Of a stretch of DNA of 64,000 bases, positions 1 to 11,100 are shown one piece after another. Every line of letters starts with the position of its first letter. Position 1 is the first letter of the stretch. The notes beneath the pieces were generated by a model, which saw only the letters and a program-made list of their open reading frames with translations, searched no databases and had not been told where the DNA came from. The stretch is from NCBI GenBank assembly GCA_905221605.1, contig CAJNDS010002546.1, positions 1,032,544 to 1,096,543 on the forward strand, read 5' to 3'. The position numbers and the translations under genes were made by a program. Origin of the DNA: Symbiodinium natans (Eukaryota; Sar; Dinophyceae; Suessiales; Symbiodiniaceae).

Positions 1-559
1 GGTGGTGGAATTTAAAATTCTCGACTCTTCTCTTCTTCCATTTAGCCCTCCTTCACGCTCCCTTTAAGCAATGACTTTTTTCGGGGGAGGCAAAGGGCCC
101 CCCCTGAAGCCCCCCTTAAGCCCCCCTTAAGCTCCCCCTTAAGCCCCCCTTAAGCCCCCCCTTAAGCCCCCCCTGAAGCCCCCCCTGAAGCCCCTTCAGG
201 ATAACAAGAAACTAAGGGGGTGGAATTTAAAATTCTCGACTCTTCTCTTCTTCCATTTAGCCCTCCTTCACGCTCCCTTTAAGCAATGACCTTTTTTCGG
301 GGGAGGCAAAGGGTCAAACCCTTTAAGCCCCCCCCCTCAGCTCCCCCTTAAGCCCACCTGAAGCCTCCGGTCTGGCTCCAAAGCCCCCCTTAAACCCCTT
401 AAGCCTCGCAAGAAAAGAGCCTGCAAACATTGGAAAATTGCAAACACACCTGTGTGTGCCTTGCGGCGCGAGGGGGGTGGAATTTTATAAAAACTCCCTT
501 CTCTCTCTTCTTGAAGGGAAGTTAATGTTTAGCGTCTCACTTCTCTGGAGGCCCTCCTT

Positions 560-690
560 GTTGTAAGCCGGGAGGTTTGCTTCAAAGCATAGGAATGCTT
601 GTTAAGCCCATAATGCAAGCATCGTGTTTGCAAATGGGGGGGGCTGCGCCCCCCCCAACCCCCCCGCTTTTTTAAAGCCGGGCAAGATTG
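560..690. repeat. G7/C7 hairpin module, first of eight copies
   Basis: A module of about 130 bp from GGCCCTCCTTGTTGTAAGCC to AAAGCCGGGCAAG. Its end holds a self-complementary core, GGGGGGGCTGCGCCCCCCC, which can form a strong hairpin. It also has a CATAGGAATGCTTGTTAAGC segment. Further copies start near 4126, 8680, 10700 and 14300 on this strand. Inverted copies lie near 38463-38630, 41392-41530 and 43405-43556. Copies are almost identical, differing mainly in C-run length. No coding function is seen. Confidence 0.85.
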
Positions 691-1084
691 AAATGTATGT
701 TTAGAGTCTCACTTCTCTGGTTTCGAATAGTGAAATCAAAAAAACAAATACAAAAACATAACAAGATTCGAGGGGGGTGGAATTTAGAATAAATTCCCTT
801 CTCTCTCTTCTTAAAGGGAAGTTAATGTTTAGAGTCTCACTTCTCTGGTTTCGAAAAAAGAAGTCCAAAAAACAAAACAAGATTCGAGGGGGGTGGAATT
901 TAGAATAAATCCTTCCCTCTCATCTTCAAGATAAATTACTGTTTAGAGTCTCACTTCTCTGGCCTCGAATAATGAAACCAAAAAACAACAAGGTTTCAGG
1001 GGGGTGGAATTTAGAATAAATCCCTTCTCTCTTTTCTTAAAGAATAAAATTAAACCAAAAGGGCGTCTCAACACCTTCAACACC

Positions 1085-1320
1085 CTTTAAGCTCCACTCC
1101 TGAAGCCCCCCCCCTTTAAGCCCCCCTTTAAGCCCTTAAGCCCCCCCCTTAAACCCCCCCCTAAGCCCCCCCTTTAAGCCCCCCCTTAAGCCCCCCCCCC
1201 TTAAGCCCCCCTTAAGCCCCCCCCTTAAGCCCCCCTTAAGCCCCCCTTAAGCTCCCCCTTAAGCCCCCCTTAAGCCCCCCCTTAAGCCCCCCCTGAAGCC
1301 CCCCCTGAAGCCCCTTCAGG
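1085..1320. repeat. C-run/TTAAG array
   Basis: An array of runs of five to ten C separated by TTAAG, TTTAAG or TGAAG. Every spacer contains AG or the palindrome CTTAAG. The complementary strand is a series of G runs with 5-nt CTTAA loops, a strong G-quadruplex candidate; the C strand is an i-motif candidate. Similar long arrays on this strand lie at about 4680-4895, 9232-9450, 11250-11468 and 14855-15070. Short ones lie at about 90-199, 1938-2018, 3455-3535, 3634-3735, 8178-8287, 10075-10148, 10250-10350, 12096-12170, 13637-13712, 13810-13912 and 26610-26678. Confidence 0.9.
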
Positions 1321-2579
1321 ACTAAGGGGGTGGAATTTAAAATTCTCGACTCTTCTCTTCTTCCATTTAGCCCTCCTTCACGCTCCCTTTAAGCAATGAC
1401 CTTTTTTCGGGGGAGGCAAAGGGTCAAACCCTTTAAGCCCCCCCCCTCAGCTCCCCCTTAAGCCCACCTGAAGCCTCCCTTAAGCCCCTTAACTCCCCCT
1501 TAGAAGCGCCTTCAAAGGGTCTGGCTCCAAAGCCCCCCTTAAACCCCTTAAGCCTCGCAAGAAAAGAGCCTGCAAACATTGGTAAATTGCAAACACACCT
1601 GTGTGTGCCTTGCGGCGCGAGGGGGGGTGGAATTTTAAAAAAATTCCCTTCTCTCTCTTCTTGAAGGGAAGTTAATGTTTAGCGTCTCACTTCTCTGGTT
1701 TCGAAAAATGAAATCCAAAAAACAAAACAAGATTCGAGGGGGGGGAATTTAGAAGAAAACCCCTCTCTCATCTTCAAGATAAATTACTGTTTAGAGTCTC
1801 ACTTCTCTGGCCTTGAAGAATGAAAAGGTTTCAGAGGGGTGGACTTTAGAATAAATCCCTTCTCTCTTTTCTTAAAGAATAAAATTAAACCAAAAGGGCG
1901 TCTCAACACCTTCAACACCCTTTAAGCTCCTCTCCTGAAGCCACTTAAACCCCCCCTTAAGCTCCCCCTTAAGCCCCCCCCTTAAGCTCCCCCTTAAGCC
2001 CCCCCTGAAGCCCCCTCTGATAAGGTGGTGGAATTTAAAATTCTCGACTCTTCTCTTCTTCCATTTAGCCCTCCTTCACGCTCCCTTTAAGCAATGACTT
2101 TTTTTCGGGGAAGGCAAAGGGTCAAACCCTTTAAGCCCCCCCCTCAGCTCCCCCTTAAGCCCACCTGAAGCCTCCCTTAAGCCCCTTAACTCCCCCTTAG
2201 AAGCGCCTTCAAAGGGTCTGGCTCCAAAGCCCCCCTTAAACCCCTTAAGCCTCGCAAGAAAAGAGCCTGCAAACTTGGTAAATTGCAAACACACCTGTGT
2301 GTGCCTTGCGGCGCGAGGGGGGTGGAATTTTAAAAAAATTCCCTTCTCCCTTCTCTCTCTTGAAGGGAATGTTTGGCCGTCTCACTTCTCTGGTTTCGAA
2401 AAATGAAATCCAAAAAACAAAACAAGATTCGAGGGGGGGGAATTTAGAAGAAACCCCCTCTCTCATCTTCAAGATAAATTACTGTTTAGGTTTCAGAGGG
2501 GTGGAATTTGGAATAAATTCCTTCTCTCTTTTCTTCAAAAACAAAATTAATCCCCTTGGTTGCGGTCTGCCTTGAATGC

Positions 2580-2965
2580 AAACATGGTAAATACAACACC
2601 GTGTGCGTCTGGAAATACTTTTCTTTCAGGTGCAGAAGCAACTTGATCTGAAGTCACAAGTGCTTGTCAAAAGCGGCATCATGTCGCAGAGCTTCAAAAA
2701 AACAAACAAAAAACATCTCTTTCAAAAGTTTTCAAAACAGAAAGTCTTAGACGACTGACGGCACAAGTGCTTGCTAAAGCGGCACAAGTGCTCGTCAAAG
2801 AGCTTGCGGCGGCACAAGTGCTGCTGAAGCGGCACAAGCACAATTCTCGCAGAGCTTTTGAAAAAAGGAGAAAAAAACAAACACGCAACAAAACACAATG
2901 CAAAGCGGCGCAACAAGCTTTAAGACGGGTGTCTTGCAAAAGCAGCAATTTCAAGTTTTAACTTG
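2580..2965. repeat. CGGCACAAGTGCTTG short tandem module
   Basis: A module starting at AATGCAAACATGGTAAATAC. It contains four to five imperfect copies of a unit of about 22 bp, CGGCACAAGTGCTTGTCAAAG, and then a purine-rich stretch ending AGTTTTAACTTGCC. Copies occur at about 6150-6440 and 12720-13110, and inverted at about 36455-36600 and 39815-40200. Open frames of 60-86 codons exist on both strands but are a by-product of the repeat (alanine/leucine/cysteine-rich with no initiation context), so no gene is called. Confidence 0.8.
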
Positions 2966-5900
2966 CCTTTTTTCAAAAGCTTAAGAGTCTTGGCCCCGCA
3001 CTGTGGTTGAAAAAAAGACAGAATTCTTTTTCTTGACCCCAACACTTGTTCCAAATAGAAAAACACGGAAAGGTTCAGAAAAAGAGATTCCGGGGCCAAG
3101 AAAACAACCAGCTCCGGGGGGTAAATTGCAAACACACCTGTGTGTGCCTTGCGGCGCGAGGGTGGTGGAATTTTAAAAAAATTCCCTTCTCTCTCTTCTT
3201 GAAGGGAAGTTAATGTTTAGCGTCTCACTTCTCTGGTTTCGAAAAATTCGAGGGGGGGGAATTTAGAAGAAACCCCCTCTCTCATCTTCAAGATAAATTA
3301 CTGTTTAGAGTCTCACTTCTCTGGCCTTGAAGAATGAAAAGGTTTCAGAGGGGTGGAATTTAGAATAAATCCCTTCTCTCTTTTCTAAAAGAATAAATTT
3401 AAACCAAAAGGGCGTCTCAACACCTTCAACACCCTTTAAGCTCCTCTCCTGAAGCCACTTAAACCCCCCCTTAAGCTCCCCCTTAAGCCCCCCCCTTAAG
3501 CCCCCCCTTAAGCCCCCCCTGAAGCCCCCCCTGATAAGGTGGTGGAATTTAAAATTCTCGACTCTTCTCTTCTTCCATTTAGCATTCCTTCACGCTCCCT
3601 TTAAGCAATGACTTTTTTCGGGGGAGGCAAAGGGCCCCCCCTGAAGCCCCCCTTAAGCCCCCCTTAAGCTCCCCCTTAAGCCCCCCTTAAGCCCCCCCTT
3701 AAGCCCCCCCTGAAGCCCCCCCTGAAGCCCCTTCAGGATAACAAGAAACTAAGGGGGTGGAATTTAAAATTCTCGACTCTTCTCTTCTTCCATTTAGCCC
3801 TCCTTCACGCTCCCTTTAAGCAATGACCTTTTTTCGGGGAGGCAAAGGGTCAAACCCTTTAAGCCCCCCCCCTCAGCTCCCCCTTAAGCCCACCTGAAGC
3901 CTCCCTTAAGCCCCTTAACTCCCCCTTAGAAGCGCCTTCAAAGGGTCTGGCTCCAAAGCCCCCCTTAAACCCCTTAAGCCTCGCAAGAAAAGAGCCTGCA
4001 AACATTGGAAAATTGCAAACACACCTGTGTGTGCCTTGCGGCGCGAGGGGGGTGGAATTTTAAAAAAACTCCCTTCTCTCTCTTCTTGAAGGGAAGTTAA
4101 TGTTTAGCGTCTCACTTCTCTGGAGGCCCTCCTTGTTGTAAGCCGGGAGGTTTGCTTCAAAGCATAGGAATGCTTGTTAAGCCCATAATGCAAGCATCGT
4201 GTTTGCAAATGGGGGGGGCTGCGCCCCCCCCAACCACCCCGCTTTTTTAAAGCCGGGCAAGATTGAAATGTATGTTTAGAGTCTCACTTCTCTGGTTTCG
4301 AATAGTGAAATCAAAAAAACAAATACAAAAACATAACAAGATTCGAGGGGGGGTGGAATTTAGAATAAATTCCCTTCTCTCTCTTCTTAAAGGGAAGTTA
4401 ATGTTTAGAGTCTCACTTCTCTGGTTTCGAAAAAAGAAGTCCAAAAAACAAAACAAGATTCGAGAGGGGTGGAATTTAGAATAAATCCTTCCCTCTCATC
4501 TTCAAGATAAATTACTGTTTAGAGTCTCACTTCTCTGGCCTCGAATAATGAAACCAAAAAACAACAAGGTTTCAGGGGGGTGGAATTTAGAATAAATCCC
4601 TTCTCTCTTTTCTTAAAGAATAAAATTAAACCAAAAGGGCGTCTCAACACCTTCAACACCCTTTAAGCTCCACTCCTGAAGCCCCCCCCCTTTAAGCCCC
4701 CCTTTAAGCCCTTAAGCCCCCCCCTTAAACCCCCCCCTAAGCCCCCCCTTTAAGCCCCCCCTTAAGCCCCCCCCCCTTAAGCCCCCCTTAAGCCCCCCCC
4801 TTAAGCCCCCCTTAAGCCCCCCTTAAGCTCCCCCTTAAGCCCCCCTTAAGCCCCCCCTTAAGCCCCCCCTGAAGCCCCCCCTGAAGCCCCTTCAGGACTA
4901 AGGGGGTGGAATTTAAAATTCTCGACTCTTCTCTTCTTCCATTTAGCCCTCCTTCACGCTCCCTTTAAGCAATGACCTTTTTTCGGGGGAGGCAAAGGGT
5001 CAAACCCTTTAAGCCCCCCCCCTCAGCTCCCCCTTAAGCCCACCTGAAGCCTCCCTTAAGCCCCTTAACTCCCCCTTAGAAGCGCCTTCAAAGGGTCTGG
5101 CTCCAAAGCCCCCCTTAAACCCCTTAAGCCTCGCAAGAAAAGAGCCTGCAAACATTGGTAAATTGCAAACACACCTGTGTGTGCCTTGCGGCGCGAGGGG
5201 GGTGGAATTTTAAAAAAATTCCCTTCTCTCTCTTCTTGAAGGGAAGTTAATGTTTAGCGTCTCACTTCTCTGGTTTCGAAAAATGAAATCCAAAAAACAA
5301 AACAAGATTCGAGGGGGGGGAATTTAGAACCCCCTCTCTCATCTTCAAGATAAATTACTGTTTAGAGTCTCACTTCTCTGGCCTTGAAGAATGAAAAGGT
5401 TTCAGAGGGGTGGAATTTAGAATAAATCCCTTCTCTCTTTTCTTAAAGAATAAAATTAAACCAAAAGGGCGTCTCAACACCTTCAACACCCTTTAAGCTC
5501 CTCTCCTGAAGCCACTTAAACCCCCCCTTAAGCTCCCCCTTAAGCCCCCCCCTTAAGCTCCCCCTTAAGCCCCCCCTGAAGCCCCCTCTGATAAGGTGGT
5601 GGAATTTAAAATTCTCGACTCTTCTCTTCTTCCATTTAGCCCTCCTTCACGCTCCCTTTAAGCAATGACTTTTTTTCGGGGAAGGCAAAGGGTCAAACCC
5701 TTCAAGCCCGCCCCCTCAGCTCCCCCTTAAGCCCACCCTTAAGCCCCTTAACTCCCCTTAGAAGCGCCTTCAAAGGGTCTGGCTCCAAAGCCCCCCTTAA
5801 ACCCCTTTAAGCCTCGCAAGAAAAGAGCCTGCAAACTTGGTAAATTGCAAACACACCTGTGTGTGCCTTGCGGCGCGAGGGAAGTGGAATAAAATTCCCT

Positions 5901-6605
5901 TCTCTCTTCTTGAAGGGAATGTTTGGCCGTCTCACTTCTCTGGTTTCGAAAAATGAAATCCAAAAAACAAAACAAGATTCGAGGGGGGGAATTTAGAAGA
6001 ACCCCCTCTCTCATCTTCAAGATAAATTACTGTTTAGAGTCTCACTTCTCTGGCCTTGAAGATTGAAAAGGTTTCAGAGGGGTGGAATTTGGAATAAAAT
6101 CCTTCTCTCTTTTCTTCAAAAACAAAATTAATCCCCTTGGTTGCGGTCTGCCTTAAATGCAAACATGGTAAATACAACACCGTGTGCGTCTGGAAACATC
6201 TCTTTCAAAAGTTTTCAAAACAGAAAGTCTTAGACGACTGACGGCACAAGTGCTTGCTAAAGCGGGGCACAAGTGCTTGTCAAAGAGCTTGCGGCACAAG
6301 TGCTGCTGAAGCGGCACAAGCACAATTCTCGCAGAGCTTTTGAAAAAAGGAGAAAAAAGCAAACACGCAACAAAACACAATGCAAAGCGGCGCAACAAGC
6401 TTTAAGACGGGTGTCTTGCAAAAGCAGCAATTTCAAGTTTTAACTTGCCTTTTTTCAAAAGCTTAAGAGTTTTTTTCTTGGCCCCGCACTGTGGTTGAAA
6501 AAAAGACAGAATTCTTTTTCTTGACCCCAACACTTGTTCCAAATAGAAAAACACGGAAAGGTTCAGAAAAAGAGATTCCGGGGCCAAGAAAAAAACCAGC
6601 TCTTA

Positions 6606-7738
6606 CAGCTCCGCGCAGCGGCCGATTTTTGAGACGGCACAAGAGCCCCAAAGGCTGCTGGCTGGCACTTAGCTCATGTGCTTCCCAGGTACCGAATGCC
6701 CCACCGCTCATCACGGGACTGGACAACGCTTGGCTTGCAGTGATTCATGCAATGCGATCCTTCCCTTTGTGGTATCTTGACTCTGGAGAGGCCAATGCGG
6801 TGGTGCTGCTTCTCCCAGGTTGCGGACACTTCTGCCTGAAGAATACACACCCACTGGAGTAACCTGGCCTTCAAAAGGGCCATCATCGCCATGCTAGGCC
6901 TGTGGCAGGGCAGGCTGGCTCTCCGATGCTACCTGACGGCGCCACCTGAACGAAAGCTGTGTTTCCCATGGACGAGCCCAACAAGACCGGCCTACTGCGC
7001 TACTGATGTAGTAAAGAGGCGTCAGTCCAAAAAAAAAAAAAAGTGATGAGCGGTGGGGCAACCAGTGTGGGCGGCTGCTGGATCTCAAAGCCGAAGGGTT
7101 CTTGCAGTGCTATGGCGCAGAAAAGGCAACCTACCCGGTCAAAGAGGGGCGGAGGAAGACTGGGCAGTCTCACCTTGGACATAACCCGATGAACTATCAA
7201 GGCAAGACCAGCCCAGAGTACTCCATGGGGGCCAGTGGTACAGCCCCGAGCTAGAGGCACTCCACTCCACTAGGCTCACCGCAGCGCCCACCCAGAAGGG
7301 TGTTCCCGTCCCGACAAGTTGCAGCAACCAACCAGAAGGGAGGTCAATGCGCGTCAGTAGCGACCGGTTCCACTGGGGCAAACGGCACAGAGCGGAGCAG
7401 TGGACTTCAGAGTTTGCCAATGTTGCACGAATTCTTACTTCCACAAGGCAAGAGGAAACGGCAGGGTCAACTACAAGGGCCGAGGGCTCAGGCACCTTGA
7501 AGTTGTACACCTCACCACAGTCGGGGTGCCATGGAAACTTCCTATCACAAGCGTCCGTGCGCCCCATGGTGGTCAGCCACTGGGGACTTACAGGTGAGCA
7601 CTGCAGACCAGCGTTGCTACTCACACTTGTGAGCCTTGAGCGGCTACGGAGCCGGTGTGATGGCTGTGCTAGCGAGAACTTCGAAACAACATGTGCGGTC
7701 CCTCTTGATCCGAGCATCACCACTACGACGACTTCGAG
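6606..7738. other. Non-repeat island, no recognisable gene
   Basis: About 1.1 kb separating repeat block A from the left palindrome arm. It begins with CCGCGCAGCGGCCGATTTTT (6611-6630), a 20-mer found again at 45449-45468. A 17-bp sequence at 6698-6714 recurs inverted at 7043-7059, directly after a run of 14 A. Open frames of 176 codons on + (from 7347) and 238 codons on - (ending 7139) cross the middle, but neither shows a motif or family resemblance I know, and both run into the neighbouring repeat. No gene is supported. Confidence 0.6.
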
Positions 7739-8040
7739 GGGCTTCTCTTTTTCCTGGCCCCGGAATGTCTTTTTTCCGACCCCGCGACCTTTTTCAACCC
7801 CGGAAAGTCTTTTTCTTGGCCTCGGTCTTTTTCCAGGCCTCGTTACGGGGCCCAAAAAAAAACAAATGTCTTTTTGACGACCCTGTTCGCAGCCGTCAAA
7901 GAAGGAACGACCGTCTTTTTCTCAACCCCGCAGCGTCTTGTGACCGACCCCGCTTCTTTTTCCGGACCCCGGAGTGTCTTTTTTTCAGCCTTTGCCGAAC
8001 ACACAGAGCTTCAAAAAGGAGGTGTAAAATGTTGCTGTAG
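7739..8040. repeat. CTTTTT/GACCCCG interspersed repeat
   Basis: A loose tandem of pyrimidine blocks (CTTTTTC or CTTTTTT) alternating with GACCCCG/GGCCCCGGAA units every 25-35 bp. Its outer edge, GGGCTTCTC, is the outer edge of the palindrome; the inverted copy is 44186-44487. Related fragments occur at the ends of the CGGCAC modules (for example 3000-3110, 6470-6600, 13130-13260). Frames read through this block on both strands but are low complexity, and no gene is called. Confidence 0.75.
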
Positions 8041-8059
8041 CATTGCAAGCGAACAGGTG

Positions 8060-8165
8060 CAGTTCACAACTCTAAACTCTAAACCCTAAATCCCAAAACC
8101 CTAAACTCTGAATCCCTAAACCCCAAACTTTAAAACCTTAACCCCCAAAGCTCCAAACGCAAAAG
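8060..8165. repeat. Degenerate telomere-like CCCTAAA tract
   Basis: About a dozen imperfect units related to CCCTAAA, with variants such as CTCTAAA, CCCAAAA and CCCCAAA. It matches the plant/dinoflagellate-type telomere repeat TTTAGGG on the other strand. The inverted partner is at about 44050-44155 in the right palindrome arm, so the tract is part of the duplicated unit and not a current chromosome end. Confidence 0.8.
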
Positions 8166-11100
8166 TTAAAGTTCGACCCCCCCTTAAACCCCCCCTAAGC
8201 CCTCCCAAGCCCCCCTTAAGCTCCCCCTTAAGCCCCCCTTAAGCCCCCCCTTAAGCCCCCCCTGAAGCCCCCCCTGAAGCCCCTTCAGGATAACAAGAGA
8301 CTAAGGGGGGTGGAATTTAAAATTCTCGCCTCTTCTCTTCTTCCATTTAGCCCTCCTTCACGCTCCCTTTAAGCAATGACCTTTTTTCGGGGGAGGCAAA
8401 GGGTCAAACGCTCTAAGCCCCCCCCTCAGCTCCCCCTTAAGCCCACCTGAAGCCTCCCTTAAGCCCCTTAACTCCCCCTTAGAAGCGCCTTCAAAGGGTC
8501 TGGCTCCAAAGCCCCCCTTAAACCCCTTAAGCCTCGCAAGAAAAGAGCCTGCAAACATTGGTAAATTGCAAACACACCTGTGTGTGCCTTGCGGCGCGAG
8601 GGGGGTGGAATTTTAAAAAAATTCCCTTCTCTCTCTTCTTGAAGGGAAGTTAATGTTTAGCGTCTCACTTCTCTGGAGGCCCTCCTTGTTGTAAGCCGGG
8701 CAGGTTTGCTTCAAAGCATAGGAATGCTTGTTAAGCCCATAACGCAAGCATCGTGTTTGCAAATGGGGGGGGCTGCGCCCCCCCCAACCCCCCCGCTTTT
8801 TTAAAGCCGGGCAAGATTGATATGTATGTTTAGAGTCTCACTTCTCTGGTTTCGAATAGTGAAATCAAAAAAACAAATACAAAAACATAACAAGATTCGA
8901 GGGGGGTGGAATTTAGAATAAATTCCCTTCTCTCTCTTCTTAAAGGGAAGTTAATGTTTAGAGTCTCACTTCTCTGGTTTCGAAAAAAGAAGTCCAAAAA
9001 ACAAAACAAGATTCGAGGGGGGTGGAATTTAGAAAAAATCCTTCCCTCTCATCTTCAAGATAAATTACTGTTTAGAGTCTCACTTCTCTGGCCTCGAATA
9101 ATGAAACCAAAAAACAACAAGGTTTCAGGGGGGTGGAATTTAGAATAAATCCCTTCTCTCTTTTCTTAAAGAATAAAATTAAACCAAAAGGGCGTCTCAA
9201 CACCTTCAACACCCTTTAAGCTCCACTCCTGAAGCCCCCCCCCTTTAAGCCCCCCTTTAAGCCCTTAAGCCCCCCCCTTAAACCCCCCCCTAAGCCCCCC
9301 CTTTAAGCCCCCCCTTAAGCCCCCCCCCCTTAAGCCCCCCTTAAGCCCCCCCCTTAAGCCCCCCTTAAGCCCCCCTTAAGCTCCCCCTTAAGCCCCCCTT
9401 AAGCCCCCCCTTAAGCCCCCCCTGAAGCCCCCCCTGAAGCCCCTTCAGGACTAAGGGGGTGGAATTTAAAATTCTCGACTCTTCTCTTCTTCCATTTAGC
9501 CCTCCTTCACGCTCCCTTTAAGCAATGACCTTTTTTCGGGGGAGGCAAAGGGTCAAACCCTTGAAGCCCCCCCCCTCAGCTCCCCCTTAAGCCCACCTGA
9601 AGCCTCCCTTAAGCCCCTTAACTCCCCCTTAGAAGCGCCTTCAAAGGGTCTGGCTCCAAAGCCCCCCTTAAACCCCTTAAGCCTCGCAAGAAAAGAGCCT
9701 GCAAACATTGGTAAATTGCAAACACACCTGTGTGTGCCTTGCGGCGCGAGGGTGGTGGAATTTTAAAAAAATTCCCTTCTCTCTCTTCTTGAAGGGAAGT
9801 TAATGTTTAGCGTCTCACTTCTCTGGTTTCGAAAAATGAAATCCAAAAAACAAAACAAGATTCGAGGGGGTGGAATTTAGAAGAAACCCCCTCTCTCATC
9901 TTCAAGATAAATTACTGTTTAGAGTCTCACTTCTCTGGCCTTGAAGAATGAAAAGGTTTCAGAGGGGTGGAATTTAGAATAAATCCCTTCTCTCTTTTCT
10001 TAAAGAATAAAATTAAACCAAAAGGGCGTCTCAACACCTTCAACACCCTTTAAGCTCCTCTCCTGAAGCCACTTAAACCCCCCCTTAAGCTCCCCCTTAA
10101 GCCCCCCCCTTAAGCCCCCCCTTAAGCCCCCCCTGAAGCCCCCCCTGATAAGGTGGTGGAATTTAAAATTCTCGACTCTTCTCTTCTTCCATTTAGCATT
10201 CCTTCACGCTCCCTTTAAGCAATGACTTTTTTCGGGGGAGGCAAAGGGCCCCCCCTGAAGCCCCCCTTAAGCCCCCCTTAAGCTCCCCCTTAAGCCCCCC
10301 TTAAGCCCCCCCTTAAGCCCCCCCTGAAGCCCCCCCTGAAGCCCCTTCAGGATAACAAGAAACTAAGGGGGTGGAATTTAAAATTCTCGACTCTTCTCTT
10401 CTTCCATTTAGCCCTCCTTCACGCTCCCTTTAAGCAATGACCTTTTTTCGGGGGAGGCAAAGGGTCAAACCCTTTAAGCCCCCCCCCTCAGCTCCCCCTT
10501 AAGCCCACCTGAAGCCTCCGGTCTGGCTCCAAAGCCCCCCTTAAACCCCTTAAGCCTCGCAAGAAAAGAGCCTGCAAACATTGGAAAATTGCAAACACAC
10601 CTGTGTGTGCCTTGCGGCGCGAGGGGGGTGGAATTTTATAAAAACTCCCTTCTCTCTCTTCTTGAAGGGAAGTTAATGTTTAGCGTCTCACTTCTCTGGA
10701 GGCCCTCCTTGTTGTAAGCCGGGAGGTTTGCTTCAAAGCATAGGAATGCTTGTTAAGCCCATAATGCAAGCATCGTGTTTGCAAATGGGGGGGGCTGCGC
10801 CCCCCCCAACCCCCCCGCTTTTTTAAGCCGGGCAAGATTGACATGTATGTTTAGAGTCTCACTTCTCTGGTTTCGCATAGTGAAATCCAAAAAACAAATA
10901 CAAAAACATAACAAGATTCGAGGGGGGTGGAATTTAGAACAAATTCCCTTCTCTCTCTTCTTAAAGGGAAGTTAATGTTTAGAGTCTCACTTCTCTGGTT
11001 TCGAAAAAAGAAGTCCAAAAAACAAAACAAGATTCGAGGGGGGTGGAATTTAGAATAAATCCCTCTCTCTCATCTTCAAGATAAATTACTGTTTAGAGTC

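Larger units (their letters stand above)
1..6605. repeat. Higher-order repeat block A (about 3.6-kb period)
   Basis: Non-coding repetitive DNA. The basic module is about 110 bp and contains GTCTCACTTCTCTGG, then a purine-rich stretch ending in GGGGGTGGAATTTAGAA. Modules are joined by C-run/TTAAG arrays and a conserved piece holding CTTTAAGCAATGAC. Landmarks recur with a higher-order period of about 3.6 kb: the G/C hairpin near 650 and 4207, and the CGGCACAAGTGCTTG module near 2580 and 6150. The same landmarks recur about 10.1 kb further on (10787, 12720, 14388). Short open frames here (70-130 codons) repeat with every module, encode low-complexity protein on both strands and are not genes. 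The block is cut by the left window edge and ends at 6605, where non-repeat DNA begins. Confidence 0.93.

Noticed and set aside
7139-7855. 238-codon minus-strand frame and overlapping + frames in the 6.6-7.7-kb island
   Set aside because: No motif or family resemblance; part of the frame is read through the CTTTTT/CCCCG repeat.
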